This document shows positions 47,813 to 57,055 of a stretch of DNA of 64,000 nt, piece by piece. The notes beneath the pieces were generated by a model. It had not been told where the DNA came from. It did no database searches and saw only the letters and a list, made by a program, of their open reading frames with translations. The DNA is from Gp1-AA133 sp964641665 (lineage in GTDB: Bacteria; Acidobacteriota; Terriglobia; Terriglobales; Acidobacteriaceae): contig CAZXKO010000068.1 of assembly GCA_964641665.1 (NCBI GenBank), positions 14,930 through 78,929 on the forward strand, given 5' to 3'. How positions within the stretch are numbered: the first letter of the stretch is position 1; each line of letters starts with the position of its first letter. The translations under genes were made by a program, and so were the position numbers.

Positions 47813-50800
47813 CTAGAAGATTACCTTTACTGCAAGTTGGATCTGCCGCGCCGTTCCAGTGCCGATCTGTGTACCCGTGTTGCTGGCGATGGTCTGACCA
47901 GTCCGTCCAAAGGAGGCGTTGGGCGTGCAACTTGCCGGCACAGCCGGCGTAGTAGGCGTTGCCGGCACAAACGGAGAGACTGCAGTACAAATTCCACCGT
48001 CCGGGTTCGCGAAGTTGGGATGGTTGAAGATGTTGAAGAAGTCCGCGCGGAGCTGAACCTTGAGGGCTTCTCTGATGGGAATGTTCTTTGCCAGCGAGAA
48101 ATCCCACTGGAAAAATCCCGGGCCGCGAAGAGCATTGCGACCAACCGTGCCAAGATTCGCTCCCCAGGTTCCATCGAATCCCGGCGGTATCTCGAACGCG
48201 TTCGGGTTGTAATTGCCGATCGGCCACTTCGCACTACCGACGGTCGGACTCTGTCCGGCCACGTAGTTCGGCCGCATGGGGAGTCCGAAGAATCCACTAA
48301 TGAGCTGGACGTTGGTCGGGAGAGCGCTGCGCGTTTGCAGGATGTTTGAAACCTGCCACCCCGAGAGGAAGCCTTTAGCGATAGCGTTCGTCCCTCTCCA
48401 ATCAGGAAGGTCGTACACCACGCTGCCAGTGAGATTGTGACGCACGTCCCAATCACCGCTCCCACGGTCGACATTCGGGTCAAACGGATCCGACCACCCG
48501 CTGAAAACATTGACCAGATCGTCGATCTCGTGCGACCAGGTGTAGTTGACTTCGTAGTTCAAGCGACCGGCATTGTGGCGCACCTGTAGCTGAAGCGCAT
48601 TGTAGGTTGAGTAGAGAATGTCAGCGTTCAGGTTCTCGTTGGCAAATCCGCTGAATTGGCGTGCCTGCGTCACCGTATTCGCAGGATTCAGGTTGAGTGC
48701 CGCAAAACTCACGCCCGCTTGCATATGTTGCGCCTTATTGCCAGTGTAATTCACGCTGAGCACGGTGCTGGGTAGGATCTCATGTTGCATCCCCAGCAAC
48801 CAGTTTGTAGAGACTGGATCCCTCGGGTGCTGCGGGAATATGTTGACGTTCTGCGTTCCGGCTGGAAGTGGAGGGTTCGCCATGGGATAGGCGATCGGTA
48901 CCTGGAACACATTTACGCTGTAACTCTGAAAAGCAGCATTGTTGCTGAGCAAACCAAACCCGAATTGCATCGGCATATAGAAGAGTCCACCGTAACCGTG
49001 GATGACGGTTTTCCCATTGCCGAAGGGATCCCAGGATAAGCCAACTCGCGGAGCGAAGTCTTTCCCCGGCGCACTATACAGGGCTTGATTCGCGGGCAAA
49101 ATGGTTTGCGAAGCGAAATCAAAGTTCGCTGCCTGGTGAGTGCGTTCTTTCCATGCCGTGTTGTAGTCATATCGCAGGCCCAAGCTCAGCGTCAGCCGGC
49201 GAGCAAGCTTCCAGTCGTCTTGACCGTAAAAGCCCCAATTTGAATTCACGATCCCAGCTGGGCCAGGGAATCCGATTTTCTGGAGCACGAATGGGGCGTC
49301 GTTCAAGAAATCATGGAACATATTGGGCTGGAATATGTTTGCTCCACCGAAAAAGAACGTCTGCTGTGGTCTGAGGAATTCGTTCAACTGGTTATATCGG
49401 TATTGCAGTCCAAACTTTAGAGTGTGCTGCTTTACGGTCTTAGTTACGTTGTCGAAGACCTCGAACACATTGAACGGCGTGATCTGGTTGAAGGTATTCG
49501 GGCCGGGAAGCGCACCCAGGTTCGTAAAGAAACCGCCGAAACCAACAAGAGGCGTGGGCGTGTTCGAGTTGGTATCCGAGTAGAAACGGTTGATCGACAC
49601 GCTGAACTGGTTCAGAAGCGTCGAGCTGAACGTGTGCGTCTCTTCAATCTTGCCCAGCTGGGTCCGCAGCTTTTGCGGAGACACCTGGCCTTGATTCAGA
49701 CCAAACGTGTAATTCGTCAGCGAGTCGTTGATGTTGTAGCGGACGAAAGTGTGATCCCGCTCCGAGATGTTCCAATCAACTTTTACGGATCCAGTGTTTT
49801 CCGTGAGTCGGTTGGGCAGGACGGCCAAGGTGTAAATAAGTTGCGACCCGCCCGCGGGATCATTGGGATTCTCGAAGCCGGGCACGGCGCAAGAGGCAGG
49901 AGCGGGAATGGTGTTGCAGTTCGTCGGCAAGGGCGCAAACTGCGCAAACACGGGATCCATCCGGGGATCGTGAGCTTCAGAGCGCAGGTATGCACTGGGA
50001 ATCTGGTACAACGCATTGAAATTGTTAATGATCGTTCGATCGCCCTCGTAATTCACAAAGAAGAAGAGCTTGTTCTTAATGAGCGGTCCGCCCAGATTTC
50101 CACCGAACTGATTGAGCCGCAGTGGCGCTACTTTTCCTGTGTTGAAGTAATCCTTGGCATCGAATGCATCGTTGCGCAGGAACTCAAACGCGGTTCCATG
50201 GAGGTTGTTGCTCCCGGACTTCGTAATGATGTTCATCTGCGGCCCGAGCGAGTAACCCTTCTCCGCGCTGTAGCCGCTGTTGGTGAAGTCGATTTCCTGG
50301 ATGCTGTCGAGACTGGAGCGTGTGACGCGTGCGCCCTCTTGGCCCTCGGTGTCGAGGAAGCCATTGATATCTCCGCGGGAAGCATTCTGCCCGTCGACTG
50401 TAATGTTCAAACCGGTAAAGATGTTCTCCAGCCCATTCACGCTGCCCTGAAAGAAGCCCGTGGAGTCGATCGATCCGGGAGCGACCTCCAGGAATCCGCT
50501 AACGTCGCGGCCATTGACCGGAAGGTTCGCGACCTGGTCCGCGCTCAGAGTCGTGCCCGTCTGCGTGGTTTCGGTTTCTACCGTGGCCGCCGTTCCCGTC
50601 ACCTCGATTTTCTGCTGCGCACCGGCGATCGCGAGAGCGAGGTTGACGCGCACGATGGCACCGACGTTGAGAACGATGGAGGGACTCTTGGCTTCGGCAA
50701 AACCAGTGGCGTTGGCTTTCACAACGTAGTTGCCGAACGGCAGAGCGGAGATCACGTAGTCTCCATTCGCATCGCTGGTCGTCGGTGTGTCAATGCCCGT

Positions 50801-50995
50801 TCCGACATTCGTCGCGGTGATCTGTGCTTTTGGAACGGCAGCACCCGAGGGATCGGTCACCGTTCCCTTGATCGTGCCCGTATCGAACTGGGCCAATAGG
50901 GGCATGGCACCAAGAAGTAAGAAGATTGCCAGTAAGCTTTGGCACACCCCTTTCGCCGTACCAACTGCCATCCGAAATCGCGCGCTGCACGTCAT
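47813..50995 (-). CDS. Oar-like TonB-dependent outer-membrane receptor
   Basis: 1060 residues from the ATG at 50995, chosen for GGAGGAG seven to eight bases upstream. A signal peptide ends at PLLAQ. Carboxypeptidase-regulatory domain: GTIKGTVTDPSGAAVPKAQI. Plug with NLPVNGRDVSGFLEVAPGS. Barrel ending LAVKVIF with terminal Phe. It is the probable uptake receptor for the sugar locus to its left. It shares the motif at 51151 with the GH31 gene. Confidence 0.92.
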   Translation of the reverse strand: MTCSARFRMAVGTAKGVCQSLLAIFLLLGAMPLLAQFDTGTIKGTVTDPSGAAVPKAQITATNVGTGIDTPTTSDANGDYVISALPFGNYVVKANATGFAEAKSPSIVLNVGAIVRVNLALAIAGAQQKIEVTGTAATVETETTQTGTTLSADQVANLPVNGRDVSGFLEVAPGSIDSTGFFQGSVNGLENIFTGLNITVDGQNASRGDINGFLDTEGQEGARVTRSSLDSIQEIDFTNSGYSAEKGYSLGPQMNIITKSGSNNLHGTAFEFLRNDAFDAKDYFNTGKVAPLRLNQFGGNLGGPLIKNKLFFFVNYEGDRTIINNFNALYQIPSAYLRSEAHDPRMDPVFAQFAPLPTNCNTIPAPASCAVPGFENPNDPAGGSQLIYTLAVLPNRLTENTGSVKVDWNISERDHTFVRYNINDSLTNYTFGLNQGQVSPQKLRTQLGKIEETHTFSSTLLNQFSVSINRFYSDTNSNTPTPLVGFGGFFTNLGALPGPNTFNQITPFNVFEVFDNVTKTVKQHTLKFGLQYRYNQLNEFLRPQQTFFFGGANIFQPNMFHDFLNDAPFVLQKIGFPGPAGIVNSNWGFYGQDDWKLARRLTLSLGLRYDYNTAWKERTHQAANFDFASQTILPANQALYSAPGKDFAPRVGLSWDPFGNGKTVIHGYGGLFYMPMQFGFGLLSNNAAFQSYSVNVFQVPIAYPMANPPLPAGTQNVNIFPQHPRDPVSTNWLLGMQHEILPSTVLSVNYTGNKAQHMQAGVSFAALNLNPANTVTQARQFSGFANENLNADILYSTYNALQLQVRHNAGRLNYEVNYTWSHEIDDLVNVFSGWSDPFDPNVDRGSGDWDVRHNLTGSVVYDLPDWRGTNAIAKGFLSGWQVSNILQTRSALPTNVQLISGFFGLPMRPNYVAGQSPTVGSAKWPIGNYNPNAFEIPPGFDGTWGANLGTVGRNALRGPGFFQWDFSLAKNIPIREALKVQLRADFFNIFNHPNFANPDGGICTAVSPFVPATPTTPAVPASCTPNASFGRTGQTIASNTGTQIGTGTARQIQLAVKVIF

Positions 50996-51150
50996 AGCGA
51001 TGCTCCTCCGACCACCGTCTCTCAATGCGTTTCACGCAGTGGCTACTTTTTCTCGAAAACTGGACGAATCGTAATTCTCCTATACTGCCGTAGTCAATCG
51101 TTATTTTGATTGTTTTTATCGAAAGAATCATCTCTTTTGTCGCTTTTTGA

Positions 51151-51164
51151 CCATAAACGACCAT
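51151..51164. promoter_or_regulatory. CCATAAACGACCAT motif upstream of the second TonB receptor
   Basis: Same motif as at 33271-33284 with two transitions. The surroundings are AT-rich with TTTATCGAAAGAATC and similar AAACG/CGTTT words, in line with a DeoR-type operator. Confidence 0.4.
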
Positions 51165-51305
51165 TGCGCCGACCATAGAATCGGCAGGACTACGCCGCCG
51201 GGTCCGTGGCAATCCAATTGATTCCATGACAATGTTGGCTCCCTAGACCCGAGTAAACTTGGCAGCGCTAGCCAACCAAAAAGGCCCGGGAGAAGAGGAG
51301 CCGAT

Positions 51306-51424
51306 ATGTTGATTATGGGAGCGGATTACCATCGGGCTTTCAACAAATCGCATATGTGGATACCGAAACCGGGGACCTACAAGAGCGGCGACTGGAGCAT
51401 CCTAGGGAAGCGGAGAAGTTCCAC
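51306..51424 (+). pseudogene. N-terminal relic of an IS110-type transposase
   Basis: ATG with GAGGAG upstream begins MLIMGADYH, which holds the first Asp of the DEDD RuvC-like site. A one-base loss near 51333 (CATCGGGC for CATCCGGGC) shifts the frame, after which YVDTETGDLQERRLEHPREA continues the family sequence. Homology stops at about 51424 and the remaining ~300 residues are gone. Confidence 0.75.
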
Positions 51425-51949
51425 GTGAGTGATCAGTTCGCCCCATGCATCTCTTCGGTCACAACCTCGATCATGATGTACCACTTCGAACTCCCCAGTG
51501 AAGGGGAACGGGATACCCAACTCCAGCAGATCGTGCCGTCGCCGGCTCGCCCACCAGATGTGGGAGGCGTATTTACCGCGACCCTAGAGAGCACGGAACG
51601 TGTTATCGAAGATCGACGAAGGCAGGTGCTCCGTGATTTGGCGCAGTGGGGAGATTTTGATTTCAAGAACCTGTACCGCGAACTTCGCAAGAAATGCGCG
51701 CAAACGATTGAAAAGATTTGGCGTCCCCATCAGCGACTTTTTTGAACACCTATCGGCGACCATGGCGGAAGCAACGCCCCTCTACGAACTGTGCGCCAGC
51801 GTGCTGGGCTCTACGACCGCTCAAGACATGGAATGCGGGCGTATGCAGCATTGTTGGTGAAATGGGGATGTTTCGCCCACTGACTCTCCGCCGAACCTGA
51901 GTAGAGTAGACATTGCCAGTGCGCCTCCTGCCGTCCAAGAATCTGGCGA

Positions 51950-52561
51950 CTATTGCTTAAAAACCAACGGGGGCCCGCTCACTCGCTTCACCTGGAGGGC
52001 GACATTCACTTCGACGCGGTCGGCGATCGTGACGAAAGGAATGCCTTTATTCATCCCGTAGTCCTTACGGTCGAAGGCCATTGTCCCTTTAATATCACCC
52101 GAACCCGACCCTCGGGTGCCCGTAACGGTAAACGTCAGCGTCTCGGGCTTAGACACCCCGCGAATGGTAAACGTTCCCGGCAAATCAAAGGTGTTGGGTC
52201 CGGTCTGCACAATCTTGTCAGAGTGAAAGGTGATCAATGGGTTCTGCTTTACGTCGAAGAAATCTTTGCTCTTTAGCTTGCCGTCCTTCATGCCGCTTCC
52301 GGTATGCACGCTGTCGGCCTGTATCTTGATGTCCATCACGCCTGTCGAGACATCAGTAGAACCGAAGGTGAAAGTGGAATTCCAGTTTTCGAAAGTACCG
52401 ACTAGCGCTACCGACGCCTTGACGTTGAACTTAATCGTGCTTTGTTCTGGTGTAACCCCGAAAACAGGGATCTGGTCCTGGCCAGGTGACACCATTGCGG
52501 CGAACATTACAAGGCAGAGGACGACTAAACGTGCGCTGCAGACAATTCGACTTTCAAACAT
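51950..52561 (-). CDS. YceI-family periplasmic lipid-binding protein
   Basis: 203 residues from the ATG at 52561, preceded by AAGGAC. A signal segment (LVVLCLVMFAAMVSPG) is present. The YceI barrel shows STIKFNVKASVALVGTFENW, DIKIQADSVHTGSGMKDGKL and ITFHSDKIVQTGPNTF. Such proteins bind isoprenoid-type lipids in the periplasm. It stands alone; a perfect palindrome lies 150 bases upstream. Confidence 0.88.
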   Translation of the reverse strand: MFESRIVCSARLVVLCLVMFAAMVSPGQDQIPVFGVTPEQSTIKFNVKASVALVGTFENWNSTFTFGSTDVSTGVMDIKIQADSVHTGSGMKDGKLKSKDFFDVKQNPLITFHSDKIVQTGPNTFDLPGTFTIRGVSKPETLTFTVTGTRGSGSGDIKGTMAFDRKDYGMNKGIPFVTIADRVEVNVALQVKRVSGPPLVFKQ

Positions 52562-52711
52562 AATAGTCCTTCCATGAAAGCGTTCCCGTGCATCGGAGCC
52601 TAACGCTTGCTGTTTTGCTGGCGGCACTGCTAAATGTGACAGGCACATTCGGCCTGTGCCAGCAAAACCATGATCGACAGTAGTTGCGCCACAACCGTCG
52701 AAATCAGCCTG

Positions 52712-52729
52712 CTTACATCAGTTGATGTA
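52712..52729. promoter_or_regulatory. TTACATCA-GT-TGATGTAA palindrome
   Basis: Perfect 8-bp arms around two bases, in the gap upstream of the YceI gene. It has the size and AT-rich ends of a dimeric regulator site. The regulator is unknown. Confidence 0.45.
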
Positions 52730-52792
52730 ACGTGTCGCCCCGGCCGCTTAGGGATTTCCCTCGTTCTGCCCCCCGAAAATGAAAATCCATCA

Positions 52793-52850
52793 ACCGGGAG
52801 GCAAGACCTAGCGCCTCCTGGCGACTGTTCGCCCGGACGCGCCTCCCGGT
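52793..52850 (-). terminator. candidate terminator after the serine dehydratase gene
   Basis: ACCGGGAGGC and GCCTCCCGGT form a perfect 10-bp stem around 38 bases, starting 14 bases past the stop. On the minus strand a T-rich run (GGATTTTCATTTT) follows. The loop is long, so another 3'-end role is possible. Confidence 0.5.
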
Positions 52851-52864
52851 GAATTCATTTGGCT

Positions 52865-54493
52865 TCAGCAAAGCACAAGGTTCGCGGCCAGCCCGGCTTC
52901 GCTCGTCTCCTTGTACTTTGTGCTCATGTCCTTGCCGGTATCGGCGAGGGTCTTGATCGTCGTGTCGAGGTCAACACGATGCCGTGATGCGATCTCGTTC
53001 GTCGCAATCATGTAGGCGGTCCAGGCCTTGACCGCGCCGAACGCGCAACGTTCGATGCACGGGACTTGCACATAGCCGGCGACCGGATCGCACGTCATGC
53101 CCAGGTGATGTTCCAGCGCTGATTCGGCAGCGTTCTCCGTAACTAGAGGTGAGTCGTCCATCGCTGAAGCAATGAACGCAGCCGACATCGCTGAAGCGAC
53201 GCCGATCTCAGACTGACAACCACCTTCGGCGCCGGAAAGAGTAGCATTGTGTTTGCACAAATAGCCAATGGCGGCGCCGCCGAGCAAACCTTGCCGAACC
53301 TTTTCCTGGGGCAGGGCTCGTTTGGTTTGGGTCAAGCCATAAACAATTGCGGGCATCACACCAGCCGAACCACCTGTCGGGGCAGTAATGACCAAATGGC
53401 CGCGCGCATTTTCTTCCGAAGCGGCCAGCGCGCACGCGGACAAGAGCGCCACTGCGCGATCAGCCTCGTATTTGTCATCTTGGGCGCGCTGCCAAACGGT
53501 CGCCGCCTTCGATTGTAGTTCGATCGGACCGGGCAAAACGCCTTCCTTCACCGCTAGCCCGGCCTTCACTGTCGCGAGCATCGCATTTGCGATTTTGTCC
53601 AGAAACGCGTTGATTTGCTCTTCCGTCTTGCCTGACACAGCAATCTCATTCGCCATGATGACTTGCGCGATCGAGAGATTGTTTTTCTCCGCGTGCTGCC
53701 GCAGTTCCTTCATCGTCCCGTACGGATATTTCGGCTGCCCCTTTTTCGGCGGCGTGTAGCCCTTCCACTCGTAGAATCCGCCGCCGGGCGAGTAGTACTC
53801 CAGTTCGTAGACGGACTTGTCTCCGCCTATGAGCTTACAGATCATGGTGTTGGGGTGCGGGAAATCGCCTTTGGGTGTGTCGTAGATGATGTCGGCCAGC
53901 GATAGAGTGAAGGTCTTATCGCCGAGCTTTACCGAATACGATTGGTCCGGCTTCGCTTTCATCTCGTCGAGGAACAGCGGGTCAACGGTGGCAGGCTCCT
54001 TGCCCAGCAGGCCCGCCAACGAGGCGCGCTCGGTGCCGTGGCCCTTACCCGTGGCGCTCAAGCTGCCAAACAGGTGAACCTTGAGACCAGTCGCCTGCGC
54101 GAGCTGGTCGGCCGGCAGCTTCGTGCACCGCTGATAGAAGTCGTACGTGATACGCATCGGCCCAATCGTGTGCGAACTCGAGGGACCCGGACCCACCTTA
54201 TAGAATTCGTCGATCACAGTCATCACTGGACCGTTGGATCTTTTCACGACGTCCAAGTCTTGCGACATCGAGGTGGAATCTAGCGGAGGCAACGGAGACC
54301 TCGCCGCTGCTTCCTTTTCGGCCTGCTGGGCGCGCGCTTCGGGCGTCCAGACACGACCGGTCATTACTGCCGCCGCCCCGATGACGGCATTGCGCATGAT
54401 GAAAGACCGGCGGTCGATCTTTGATGGGATTGCTGATTCCTCGGGCAACGCCGGGAACGACCCGTCTTGCTTGGCTGCTGCGGGTATGCTCAT
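52865..54493 (-). CDS. sdaA: iron-sulphur L-serine dehydratase with Tat signal
   Basis: 542 residues, AGGAG upstream. Residues about 27-55 carry DRRSFIMRNAVIGAAAVMTG, a twin-arginine signal, and a linker follows. The enzyme part is a single-chain serine dehydratase: PSSSHTIGPMR, then the [4Fe-4S] cysteines at about 426, 468 and 479. Their spacing (42, 11) equals that of the Legionella enzyme (343, 385, 396), and a C-terminal Cys (542) is likewise present. It deaminates L-serine to pyruvate and ammonia. These enzymes are normally cytoplasmic; Tat export of a folded cluster enzyme is plausible but unusual. Confidence 0.88.
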   Translation of the reverse strand: MSIPAAAKQDGSFPALPEESAIPSKIDRRSFIMRNAVIGAAAVMTGRVWTPEARAQQAEKEAAARSPLPPLDSTSMSQDLDVVKRSNGPVMTVIDEFYKVGPGPSSSHTIGPMRITYDFYQRCTKLPADQLAQATGLKVHLFGSLSATGKGHGTERASLAGLLGKEPATVDPLFLDEMKAKPDQSYSVKLGDKTFTLSLADIIYDTPKGDFPHPNTMICKLIGGDKSVYELEYYSPGGGFYEWKGYTPPKKGQPKYPYGTMKELRQHAEKNNLSIAQVIMANEIAVSGKTEEQINAFLDKIANAMLATVKAGLAVKEGVLPGPIELQSKAATVWQRAQDDKYEADRAVALLSACALAASEENARGHLVITAPTGGSAGVMPAIVYGLTQTKRALPQEKVRQGLLGGAAIGYLCKHNATLSGAEGGCQSEIGVASAMSAAFIASAMDDSPLVTENAAESALEHHLGMTCDPVAGYVQVPCIERCAFGAVKAWTAYMIATNEIASRHRVDLDTTIKTLADTGKDMSTKYKETSEAGLAANLVLC

Positions 54494-54999
54494 GTTTTAT
54501 GCTCCTAGTTTTTTCTGTTTTCTGGTTTGGATCAGGTCGTCACGGTTTGTCTGTTATCCCTCGCTTTTGAATTCCATCCAATGTATCCGTTCTGTGCACT
54601 TGCCCGCTGGCTGCTGGCCCCGTGCCACGGACACGAAGCACGCACATAGAATCAGAATCGAGATACTGAGGCGTTTCACGACTGACATCTAAAAGATAAA
54701 TTTGTAGGATGGGAAACCCATTTCCCGGAAACTCTGGTCGTTTCGCCTCAGGGGGTGCTGCGTCCCAGGATGGGAACTGCTCTTCGGAGATCATTCGCAT
54801 CTGATTAATACGTCCCGTCTCTGGATTTTGGCGAACAAACGACGCAAGCTGGTGTCGGAACTGTTAATTTAGGCTGGCACGTGACTTAGAAACTTAAAGA
54901 TCATTGGAGCCATTCCAATAGCCAAATTACGAACTGAATAGCGCGAAGACAAGCTCCCTCGCAAAATGCAAGTTAAGTGAGCAAGCGTCGCTTATCCCA
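54494..54999. other. 506-bp gap between serine dehydratase and porin genes
   Basis: Presumed promoter region of the dehydratase at the left end. Frames here show no family resemblance. Nothing else is seen. Confidence 0.5.
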
Positions 55000-56424
55000 T
55001 CAAAATTCAAGTGTTTTTTTCCAGTCATACTTGAACGAAAACTGCATGCGATAGTCGTTTACAGTGAAGCCATCACTGAAGTTCACGCGCCTGCCAAACT
55101 GAAATTCGCCGCCAATCGTGACAGCTGGAACCGGATGGTAGAGGAGATTCGCGAGAGCATAGTGGCCTTGATGGAAATCTGATGGCTTCTGCGCGTTGGA
55201 GTTCTCGATGTTCAGCATGGAGTAGCCGACCGAACTGCTAAAGCGATCACTCCAATTGTGGTCAAGAAAGGAGACCACACCCAGCACCGGCAGCGGCACG
55301 CCTTTGATCGGCGTGACCGGGTTCTGGAAATTGTTCTTGATCCCAACATCAACCGGTGCATCGTTCATGTAGTTCTCTATGCCGTCGCCATAGACAAACG
55401 CGAACTTTCCGATGTCATTTCTCCCGAACTTCACGTTCGACGTCAGATTCAGGCCCCAACCGAAAGCAGTGCCACTGAGATTGAAAGCATCGGCGTTAGT
55501 GTCGACCCACCCGATTTTCCTGAATATCCCAGCGAGCTGAACATAACCCCAGTTCCTGATCACGCGCGCCTGCCAGGAGAAGTCCGGCAGATTGAACCTG
55601 GGCTTGACGCCCTGCAACTCGATACGGTCGGAATAAATGCCCTGGTCGGCGCTGGCGCCGGGTCGTTCCAGAGCAAAAGTGAGCCGGGTGGTGTCACTGC
55701 GGATCGGCATCCATCGAATTTGAATATTGCGGAAGAACACCATCCCGTTCGGGCCCCAATACTCCACGGAATTGGGGAACACATCGATGTCCATGAAGGG
55801 ACTCCAGGTTTGCCCAGCGCCGAACGCGCCTAACTCGCCGTAAGCGTGTCGCAAACGGAAGGTCGTCTGACCTGCGTCGACTCCTGTTCCGAACAGCTCG
55901 AATTCAAACTGTGTTTTCAAGTCGCCCAAACCCGTAGGCGTAGACGTCTTCACACCGAAGCGAGTCTGCCGCACGCTGAAATAGGCGTTCCCGTTTCCTC
56001 CAAACTCGTTTGGGAATGCAGGTAGCTTGGTCGGACGGATGACATCAAACCAATTCGGGTCTGTTTGCGCGAAATCGTACCCGGTATCAGCCATAACGAA
56101 TCCATACAGATCGAGGCTGCTCTTATGCTCCTCCTCGCGCTCTGCTTTTGGTGGACTCGCTGTTGCGCCCTGGGTGGAGCCGGTAGGAGAAGGAGGCGGG
56201 GCCTTGGCTGTCGCACTCGTCGCTCGCTCCTGTTCCACTGCGCTAATCTGCCCTTTGAGTTCTTGCATCTCCAGCTCCAATCGTTGGAGCTTGTCTTTCA
56301 ACTCACGCAGGTCTTGGCTCTGTGGAGGTTGTGACTGCCCTCTGGACCCGGTTGCGCAAAGTAGAGCGAGCAATAGCGCAGCGCAACTCGCTCTTAAACA
56401 TCGCGGCGGAGCAGGTGGCCTCAT
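55000..56424 (-). CDS. DcaP-like trimeric porin with N-terminal coiled coil
   Basis: 474 residues from the ATG at 56424, with GGGAGG upstream. A signal peptide (CAALLLALLCATGSRG) is followed by a heptad coiled coil (LRELKDKLQRLELEMQELKG). A low-complexity linker comes next, then a beta barrel beginning LDLYGFVMADTGYDF and ending in YDWKKTLEF with a terminal Phe. Coiled coil plus barrel is the layout of DcaP-type outer-membrane channels for small organic solutes. It precedes the exported serine dehydratase on the same strand. Confidence 0.8.
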   Translation of the reverse strand: MRPPAPPRCLRASCAALLLALLCATGSRGQSQPPQSQDLRELKDKLQRLELEMQELKGQISAVEQERATSATAKAPPPSPTGSTQGATASPPKAEREEEHKSSLDLYGFVMADTGYDFAQTDPNWFDVIRPTKLPAFPNEFGGNGNAYFSVRQTRFGVKTSTPTGLGDLKTQFEFELFGTGVDAGQTTFRLRHAYGELGAFGAGQTWSPFMDIDVFPNSVEYWGPNGMVFFRNIQIRWMPIRSDTTRLTFALERPGASADQGIYSDRIELQGVKPRFNLPDFSWQARVIRNWGYVQLAGIFRKIGWVDTNADAFNLSGTAFGWGLNLTSNVKFGRNDIGKFAFVYGDGIENYMNDAPVDVGIKNNFQNPVTPIKGVPLPVLGVVSFLDHNWSDRFSSSVGYSMLNIENSNAQKPSDFHQGHYALANLLYHPVPAVTIGGEFQFGRRVNFSDGFTVNDYRMQFSFKYDWKKTLEF

Positions 56425-56524
56425 AAGCGCCTCCCTTATTGTGATTGTCTTGTAAGCATCTTCGGATTGGCTACTGTCAGCGTTGCCAGAACACACGTAT
56501 CAATAGACTGCGAGGTCCCATTTT

Positions 56525-56547
56525 GGGAAATGCACTATGCATTTCCC
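56525..56547. repeat. perfect 9-bp hairpin
   Basis: GGGAAATGC, loop ACTAT, GCATTTCCC. It lies about 100 bases upstream of the porin start (minus strand) and at the left edge of the PAS relic. It could be a regulator site for the porin. Confidence 0.5.
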
Positions 56548-56955
56548 CGCTTAAAGATTCAACTGGATGCATAGTGGGTTTTTCCAAAATTGCCCGTGAC
56601 ATCACCCAGCGCAAACGGGCGGAAGAAGCACTGCGCGAAAGTGAAGAACGGTTTGACTTGGCCGCTCAGGCGGGAAAAGTGTATGCCTATGAGAATCACC
56701 TACCGACAGAAACGGTTGTGAGGTCCTCGGAATATGCCAAGATCCTCGGGCTGACGGAACCTGAGCGTTTTACTTATCAGCAGTTCCTTGACGGAATCCA
56801 CCCAGCAGACCGCGCAACATTCCTTGAGGCGGTTGCCGCACTGACTCCGGAGAACCCGACAAGTGAAGTTACCTATCGTTTTCTCCGGCCTACTGGGGGA
56901 GTCGTTTGGTTGATCCGATCGGAATCCGGAAACGTCCATCTCCAAACGGTGGGTG
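56535..56955 (+). pseudogene. PAS-domain fragment of a sensor kinase
   Basis: The frame reads end of one PAS domain (GCIVGFSKIARDITQRKRAE), the linker EALRESEERFDLAAQAGKVY, and most of a second PAS/PAC domain up to YRFLRPTGGVVWLIRSESGN. Then family similarity ends. There is no N-terminal domain, histidine kinase or ATPase domain and no clear start, so this is an internal piece of a former sensor kinase. Confidence 0.7.
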
Positions 56956-57055
56956 ACAAAGGAACCACACTTAGTGCCCCATCGGATGTCGCGGCCCGCG
57001 AACCCGCCGGCGTCAGTGTCCTGCTTAGGCACGAAAGGATTGTCATCATGGGTAC

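Larger units (their letters stand above)
50996..51949. other. 954-bp region of degraded sequence and promoter motifs
   Basis: Holds the receptor promoter area (51050-51170), the IS110 relic at 51306-51424 and about 450 bases that still look partly coding on the plus strand (for example VIEDRRRQVLRDLAQWGDFD near 51600, then a frame change). I do not recognise that second part. Confidence 0.5.

Noticed and set aside
47813..50995. SusC/SusD-type pair
   Set aside because: The receptor is of the Oar-like type and no lipoprotein resembling SusD lies near either receptor.
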